Of a stretch of DNA of 64,000 nucleotides, positions 59,875 through 64,000 are shown one piece after another. A program made the position numbers and the translations under genes. Below the pieces are notes generated by a model, which worked only from the letters and a program-made list of their open reading frames with translations, was not told the origin of the DNA and made no database searches. This DNA comes from Pseudomonas sp. dw_358 (GTDB lineage: Bacteria; Pseudomonadota; Gammaproteobacteria; Pseudomonadales; Pseudomonadaceae): the NCBI RefSeq assembly GCF_018449655.1, contig NZ_JAAVUX010000018.1, forward strand, positions 51,794-115,793, in the 5' to 3' direction. The first letter of the stretch is position 1, and each line of letters starts with the position of its first letter.

Positions 59875-60952
59875 GCGTACATCCCCCATGGCCGGGCTGC
59901 GCCGGCTGCTGGCCCGACTCACGGTGCCCCTGCCCCTGCGGGTCACCCTGTCGGCCTTCATCGGCTCGATGCTGATCGGCCTGGCCTTGATTGTCAGCCT
60001 CGGCGTGCCGCTGCTGCCGGCCATGCGCGTGGCCGCCGAGGGCTCGTTCGGCGACACCCGCGCTATCGCCGACACCCTGGTGTTCATGACCCCACGGCTG
60101 CTGGTGGCCCTCAGTGCGCTGGTGGCCATCCGTGGCGGCCTGTTCAACCTCGGCGGCGAAGGCCAGCTGCAAATGGGCGCCATCGGCGCGATGCTGCCGT
60201 ATTTGGCCTTCGGTGACATCGGTCCGGCCCTGCTGCCCCTGGCGGTGCTCAGTGGGGCGGTGTGCGGCGCCCTGTGGGGGGTGATTCCGGCGCTGTTGAA
60301 ACTGTGGCGCGGCGCCGACGAGATCATCGTCACGCTGCTGATGAATTTCATCGCCATCTACTTCCTCAAGTACCTGGTGCAAGGGCCGATGCGCCCGGCC
60401 GGCTCGACCTTCAACATGTCGGCCCAGCTGCCCAACGACGGCGTTTTCCTGCCGTTGATCGATGGCACCCGCCTGCACCTGGGTGTGATCCTCGCGGTGG
60501 TTGCCGCCATCGCCGTATGGGTGCTGCTGCAACACACCGCCTTTGGCCTGAAGCTGCGAGCCAGCGGGCAGAGCCCCGGTTTCGTCAGGCTGCAAGGGCA
60601 GTCGGCCGGGCAGATGATCGTCTCCAGCATGGCGCTGTCCGGTGCCATCGGCGGCCTGGCCGGTGCCTTCGAAGTGCTCGGCGTGCAATACCGGTTGATC
60701 GACGGCTTCTCCTCCGGGCTGGGTTTCGAAGGGCTGGCCGTGGCCTTTCTGGCCGGGCTGGAACCCTTCGGCGCGCTGCTGGTTTCGCTGTACTTCGGCG
60801 CCATCAACAACGCCGCGCTGGCCTTGCAGACCTCGCTGTCGATCCCGGCGGCACTGGCCGACGTGCTCAGCGGCCTGCCGATTCTTCTCCTGGCCGTGAT
60901 CAGCGGCGTCATGCTCACTAAAGGAAGGCCTGTATGGACATCAACTCGGTAA
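59867..60952 (+). CDS. Nucleoside-type ABC transporter permease 1 (BPD_transp_2)
   Basis: This 361-residue permease has many helices and the motif VAIRGGLFNLGGEGQLQMGA found in permeases of BMP-type nucleoside importers (YufP group). GGAG lies 8 bases before the ATG, which overlaps the ATPase gene by 8 bases. A polar loop (RLQGQSAGQMIVSSMALSGA) docks the ATPase. Its 3' end overlaps the next permease gene by 19 bases. Confidence 0.88.
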   Translation: MPERTSPMAGLRRLLARLTVPLPLRVTLSAFIGSMLIGLALIVSLGVPLLPAMRVAAEGSFGDTRAIADTLVFMTPRLLVALSALVAIRGGLFNLGGEGQLQMGAIGAMLPYLAFGDIGPALLPLAVLSGAVCGALWGVIPALLKLWRGADEIIVTLLMNFIAIYFLKYLVQGPMRPAGSTFNMSAQLPNDGVFLPLIDGTRLHLGVILAVVAAIAVWVLLQHTAFGLKLRASGQSPGFVRLQGQSAGQMIVSSMALSGAIGGLAGAFEVLGVQYRLIDGFSSGLGFEGLAVAFLAGLEPFGALLVSLYFGAINNAALALQTSLSIPAALADVLSGLPILLLAVISGVMLTKGRPVWTSTR

Positions 60953-61875
60953 CCCTGGCGTTGTTCCTGGCCGGTGGCGTGCGTTTGAGCGTGCCGGTGT
61001 TACTGGCGGCGCTCGGTGAAGTGGTTTCGGAACGGGCCGGTGTGTTCACCATTGGCCTGGAAGGCCTGATGCTGTTCGGCGCGGTGTCGTCGGCCGTGGG
61101 CCTGGCCGCCACCGGCTCGCCCTGGGGCGCCCTGCTGCTGGGCATGCTCGGCGGTTTGCTGGCGGCAGCGGTGCTGGCCATGGGCACGGTGCTGGCTCGG
61201 GCCAACCAGATCGTCATGGGCATCGGCTTCAACCTGTTCGCCATCGGTGTCACCTCGTTGATCCGGCAAAAGCTGCTGGCCAATGCGCCGCCCGCCGGTT
61301 CCCTGCGCTCGGTGACCCTGATGAAGCTGCCGGGCCTTTCGGAGCTGCCGGTAGTGGGCCGCGCGTTGTTTTCCCAGAGCCCGGTGTTCTATATCGCGGT
61401 GCTGCTGGCGGTGACGGTGTTTCTGACCTTGCGCTTTACCCGCCTGGGCCTGCTGCTGCGCGGCGTCGGCGAAAACGCGGCGGCGCTGGACGCCGCCGGG
61501 CAACCGGTGCTGGCCCTGCGTTTGGGCGCGACACTCTTTACCGGGCTGATGGCCGGGTTGGGCGGTGGCTACCTGTGCATCGTCGCTTCGGGTGGCACCT
61601 TCATCGACAACATGACCTCGGGCCGCGGCTACCTGGCCATCGCCATTGCCATCTTTGCCCGCTGGATGCCATTGCGCACCCTCGCGGTGGCCATCGCCCT
61701 GGGACTGCTGGAAGCCTTGCAGTTTCAGGGTCAATACCTGGGCATTCAGATCCCGGCACCGCTGCTGATGGCCACGCCCTTTGCGGTGGCACTGATCGCC
61801 TGGATCGTCATGGGCCGTGCCGGTGCCGCACCCAGCGACCTGGGCCGGCCGTTCTTGCGCGGTGAAGGCCGCTGA
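60934..61875 (+). CDS. Nucleoside-type ABC transporter permease 2 (BPD_transp_2)
   Basis: This 313-residue permease has LLAALGEVVSERAGVFTIGL and EGLMLFGAVSSAVG, matching the second permease (YufQ group) of BMP-type systems. AAGGAAGG precedes the ATG. It completes the importer: binding protein, double ATPase and two permeases. A RidA gene follows after 41 bases. Confidence 0.88.
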   Translation: MDINSVTLALFLAGGVRLSVPVLLAALGEVVSERAGVFTIGLEGLMLFGAVSSAVGLAATGSPWGALLLGMLGGLLAAAVLAMGTVLARANQIVMGIGFNLFAIGVTSLIRQKLLANAPPAGSLRSVTLMKLPGLSELPVVGRALFSQSPVFYIAVLLAVTVFLTLRFTRLGLLLRGVGENAAALDAAGQPVLALRLGATLFTGLMAGLGGGYLCIVASGGTFIDNMTSGRGYLAIAIAIFARWMPLRTLAVAIALGLLEALQFQGQYLGIQIPAPLLMATPFAVALIAWIVMGRAGAAPSDLGRPFLRGEGR

Positions 61876-61916
61876 TTTTCCCTCAACCCTTTTAATCCCA
61901 AGAGAAGGAACACCTC

Positions 61917-62318
61917 ATGAATCAAGCCATCAATCCCACCGGCTGGATCATCGGCAAGACCGCTACCGGCCTCAACCACCTGAACTGGGGCATCAAGGCC
62001 GGCAACCATGTGTACGTGGCCGGCATGCTCTCCACCGACCCCATCGACGGCAGCATCGTCGGCGTCGGCGACATCGCAGTGCAGACCCGCCGCGTGCTGG
62101 ACAGCATCAAGGTGGTGCTGGAAAGCGCCGGCAGCAGCATGGACGATGTGACCATGAACCAGATCTTCCTGCGGGATCTGAACGACTACCACACATTCAA
62201 CGAAATCTACGTCACCTACTTCCCCAACCTGCTGCCGGCGCGTTTTTGCGTGAAACTGGAGATGGTCAAGCCGGAGTTCCTCGTGGAAATCGCCACCACC
62301 GCCGTCATTTCATCCTGA
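61917..62318 (+). CDS. RidA-family protein, RutC-like (keeps the catalytic Arg)
   Basis: This 133-residue Rid protein (VYVAGMLSTDPIDGSIVGVG, VTMNQIFLRDLNDYHTFNEI) retains PARFCVKLEMVKPEFLVEI. The Arg in PAR and the Glu in VEI match active enamine deaminases such as RutC and RidA. It could remove ammonia from an aminoacrylate-type product of ring opening. AAGGAA precedes the ATG. Together with the Arg-less paralogue at 56864 it makes two Rid proteins in one pathway. Confidence 0.87.
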   Translation: MNQAINPTGWIIGKTATGLNHLNWGIKAGNHVYVAGMLSTDPIDGSIVGVGDIAVQTRRVLDSIKVVLESAGSSMDDVTMNQIFLRDLNDYHTFNEIYVTYFPNLLPARFCVKLEMVKPEFLVEIATTAVISS

Positions 62319-62342
62319 TCGACCTGCCGGGAGGCGCGTGAC

Positions 62343-63365
62343 ATGCAATACCGATATCTGGGCCGCAGCGGGCTCAAAGTTTCCGAAATCTGCCTGGGCA
62401 CCATGATGTTCGGCGGCGCCACCGACGAGGCGACGGCCGCGCGCATCGTCGCCAGCGCGCGGGACAGCGGGGTCAACTTCATCGACACCGCCGACATGTA
62501 CAACCAAGGCGAATCGGAACGGGTGGTGGGCCGTGCCATCGGTGCCGAGCGTGATCGCTGGGTACTGGCCACCAAGGTGGGCAACCCCATGGGCCCATTC
62601 ACCGACACCAGCGGGCCGAACCGCAGCGGCATGTCGCGCAAGTGGATTCGCGAAGCCGTGCATGGCTCGCTGCAACGGCTGGGCACCGACTACATCGACG
62701 TGTTGTACATGCACAAGGCCGATTTCGCTGCGCCGCTGGAAGAGATGGTGCTGGCCTTCGCCGACCTGATCCGCGAGGGCAAGATCGGTTATTTTGCCGT
62801 CTCCAACTTCAAGGCCTGGCGGCTGGCCGAGACCGTGCGTCTGGCGCGGGAAGCCGGGATCGGCGGGCCGGTGGCAGCGCAGCCGCTGTACAACCTGGTC
62901 AACCGCGAGGCGGAAGTCGAGATCCTCCCGGCGGCCAGCCACTTTGGCGTCGGCACGGTGTGCTACAGCCCACTGGCGCGCGGCATTCTCACCGGCAAAT
63001 ACCGCCTGGGCGCCGAGCCCGAGGCCGGCAGCCGCGCCGGCCGCGCCGACCCACGCATGCTTGAAGCCGAATGGCGCCCGGAATCCCTGGCCGTAGCCGC
63101 GCAGCTGGCCGCCTACGCCGACCGTACCGGCCGCCAACCGGCGCACGTGGCCCAGGCCTGGGTCATGCACAACACTCAGGTCACCAGCACCCTGGTCGGC
63201 CCGCGCACCTTCGCGCAATGGGAAGACGCCATCACCGCCCTTGGCTGCCCATGGACCGCTGAAGACGAAGCCTTTTGTGACGCGCTGGTCTCCCCAGGAA
63301 AAAGCTCGTCCTTGGGGCCAGTCGACCCCCATCACCCCATCGAAGGCCGCACGGCCCGCTTTTAA
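62343..63365 (+). CDS. Aldo/keto reductase
   Basis: This 340-residue TIM-barrel NADPH oxidoreductase has the catalytic tetrad Asp48, Tyr53, Lys78 and His124 (IDTADMYNQGES, ATKVG, LYMHKAD) and the cofactor segment VGPRTFAQWEDAI near the C-terminus. It belongs to the AKR group with the LGTMMFGG start. In the Rut pathway RutE reduces malonic semialdehyde, so this enzyme may take that role here; the function is inferred from context only. GGAGG precedes the ATG. Confidence 0.88.
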   Translation: MQYRYLGRSGLKVSEICLGTMMFGGATDEATAARIVASARDSGVNFIDTADMYNQGESERVVGRAIGAERDRWVLATKVGNPMGPFTDTSGPNRSGMSRKWIREAVHGSLQRLGTDYIDVLYMHKADFAAPLEEMVLAFADLIREGKIGYFAVSNFKAWRLAETVRLAREAGIGGPVAAQPLYNLVNREAEVEILPAASHFGVGTVCYSPLARGILTGKYRLGAEPEAGSRAGRADPRMLEAEWRPESLAVAAQLAAYADRTGRQPAHVAQAWVMHNTQVTSTLVGPRTFAQWEDAITALGCPWTAEDEAFCDALVSPGKSSSLGPVDPHHPIEGRTARF

Positions 63366-63383
63366 GGCTGCAAAGGATCACTC

Positions 63384-63890
63384 ATGAGCGTTTCTGATGT
63401 TGTCACCCCCGCCGACGCCTACCGCCACGGCATGCGTTTTCTGCCGGCCGGCGTCTGCCTGATCACCAGCCATCGCGATGGCGTGCCGGCCGGCATGATC
63501 GCCACCGCCGTGACCTCGGTCAGCAGTGAGCCGCCGACGCTGCTGATCTGCGTGAACCGCAACGCGTCGTTGTTCGATACGGTCATACAGAGCGGCACCT
63601 TCTGCGTCAACGTACTCGCCACCGAGGCGGTGGCGCTGGTGGAGCAATTCAGCAACTCGGCGCGGCGTGACGAACGCTTCTTGACCGGCGGCTGGAGCAC
63701 GTTGCCCAGCGGCTCGCCGCTGTGTGCCCAGGCGCGGGTGGCGTTTGATTGCCGGGTGGCCAAGGTGGTGGATTGGCACAGCCACGGGATTTTTCTGGGG
63801 GAAGTGGTGGAGGTGGTTCATCCGTCCGAGGGCAAGCCGTTGTTGTATATGGATCGCGGGTTTCATGGGTTGATGGGGATGGAGGGGTAG
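63384..63890 (+). CDS. Flavin reductase (RutF-like)
   Basis: This 168-residue flavin reductase-like domain protein (MRFLPAGVCLITSHRDGVPA, GMIATAVTSVSSEPPTLLIC, VNRNASLFDTVIQSGTFCVN, VLATEAVALVEQFS) matches RutF/HpaC-type enzymes. These supply reduced FMN to a partner monooxygenase, here most likely the RutA-like enzyme. AAAGGA precedes the ATG. It is the last gene before the repeat tract at the right edge. Confidence 0.9.
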   Translation: MSVSDVVTPADAYRHGMRFLPAGVCLITSHRDGVPAGMIATAVTSVSSEPPTLLICVNRNASLFDTVIQSGTFCVNVLATEAVALVEQFSNSARRDERFLTGGWSTLPSGSPLCAQARVAFDCRVAKVVDWHSHGIFLGEVVEVVHPSEGKPLLYMDRGFHGLMGMEG

Positions 63891-63948
63891 CAGGGATCGG
63901 CATGGCATGACATCCCAACAAGAGCCACCACAGCCCGCCCCCGGCGGC

Positions 63949-64000
63949 GCTGTTGCTCTGGCTGTTGCTGTTGCTCTGGCTCTGGCTCTGGCTGTTGCTC
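63949..64000 (+). repeat. CTGTTG/CTCTGG tandem tract at the right edge (partial)
   Basis: GCTGTTGCTCTGGCTGTTGC and further CTGTTG and CTCTGG units run off the window. This is the same tract type as at 46781 and 47491, so another copy of the composite repeat block probably begins here, immediately after the last gene of the rut-like cluster. Confidence 0.7.

Noticed and set aside
1..64000. CRISPR array, integrase, transposase, phage genes, tRNA or rRNA
   Set aside because: None was recognised; the tandem hexanucleotide tracts and REP palindromes are not CRISPR repeats because they lack regular unique spacers.

Overview
The window is a high-GC, gene-dense chromosomal stretch that looks like a member of the Pseudomonas fluorescens group. 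This rests on a complete mexEF-oprN-type efflux operon, a DUF1652 protein, an arylesterase very close in sequence to the P. fluorescens PFE enzyme, a PilU-type ATPase, and many REP-like palindromes with GAGCAAGCTCGGTCC or GTGGGAGCAAGGC cores. No rRNA, tRNA, CRISPR array, integrase or transposase was seen.

Layout. 1-55 is the 3' end of an unidentified gene. 320-4978 holds two LysR regulators, each next to a divergent metabolic gene (aldehyde dehydrogenase; saccharopine-dehydrogenase-like oxidoreductase). 5041-5322 is a parvulin closed by a clear terminator, followed by yejABEF (5446-10988, oligopeptide / microcin C-type uptake) and a 3-hydroxybutyrate dehydrogenase. 11811-13744 carries a PilU-like ATPase, a second parvulin and a small unknown protein. 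13751-15966 has a DUF1652 protein and a chemoreceptor with a well-matched sigma-28 promoter. 16115-17380 is a stand-alone EPSP synthase. 17558-22881 is a tightly overlapping TonB/ABC metal-complex uptake operon ending in an FKBP isomerase. 22922-28909 is a mixed housekeeping and detoxification region (arylesterase, GNAT, 2-hydroxyacid dehydrogenase with a GntR regulator and RidA, GST, VOC protein, LysR). 29060-34932 is mexE-mexF-oprN. 35103-37589 holds two SDRs around an alpha/beta hydrolase.

38165-46537 contains a small membrane protein, a NarL-type two-component pair and, divergently, a sugar ABC importer with an SMP-30 lactonase; together they look like a signal-controlled sugar or sugar-lactone uptake module. 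46538-47628 is a 1.1 kb non-coding block of nested direct and inverted repeats with CTGTTG/CTCTGG tracts; a similar tract begins at 63949 and runs off the window. 47629-53552 is a sulfonate-type module: two substrate-binding proteins, one permease, one ATPase, an SsuD-like flavin monooxygenase and a peroxiredoxin, around an AT-rich divergent control region with two inverted repeats.

53889-63890 is the most interesting part. A LysR regulator precedes a run of genes resembling the Rut pyrimidine-ring-opening pathway (RutD-like hydrolase, RutA-like monooxygenase, two RutC-like RidA proteins, RutF-like flavin reductase). A complete BMP-family nucleoside/base ABC importer sits among them where a RutG permease would be expected. 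No RutB is present, and an aldo/keto reductase may stand in for RutE. The same 11-base sequence TGCCTAAATAG lies upstream of both the regulator and the first enzyme gene. This suggests a transcriptionally controlled, self-contained uptake-and-ring-opening pathway for an unidentified N-heterocycle.
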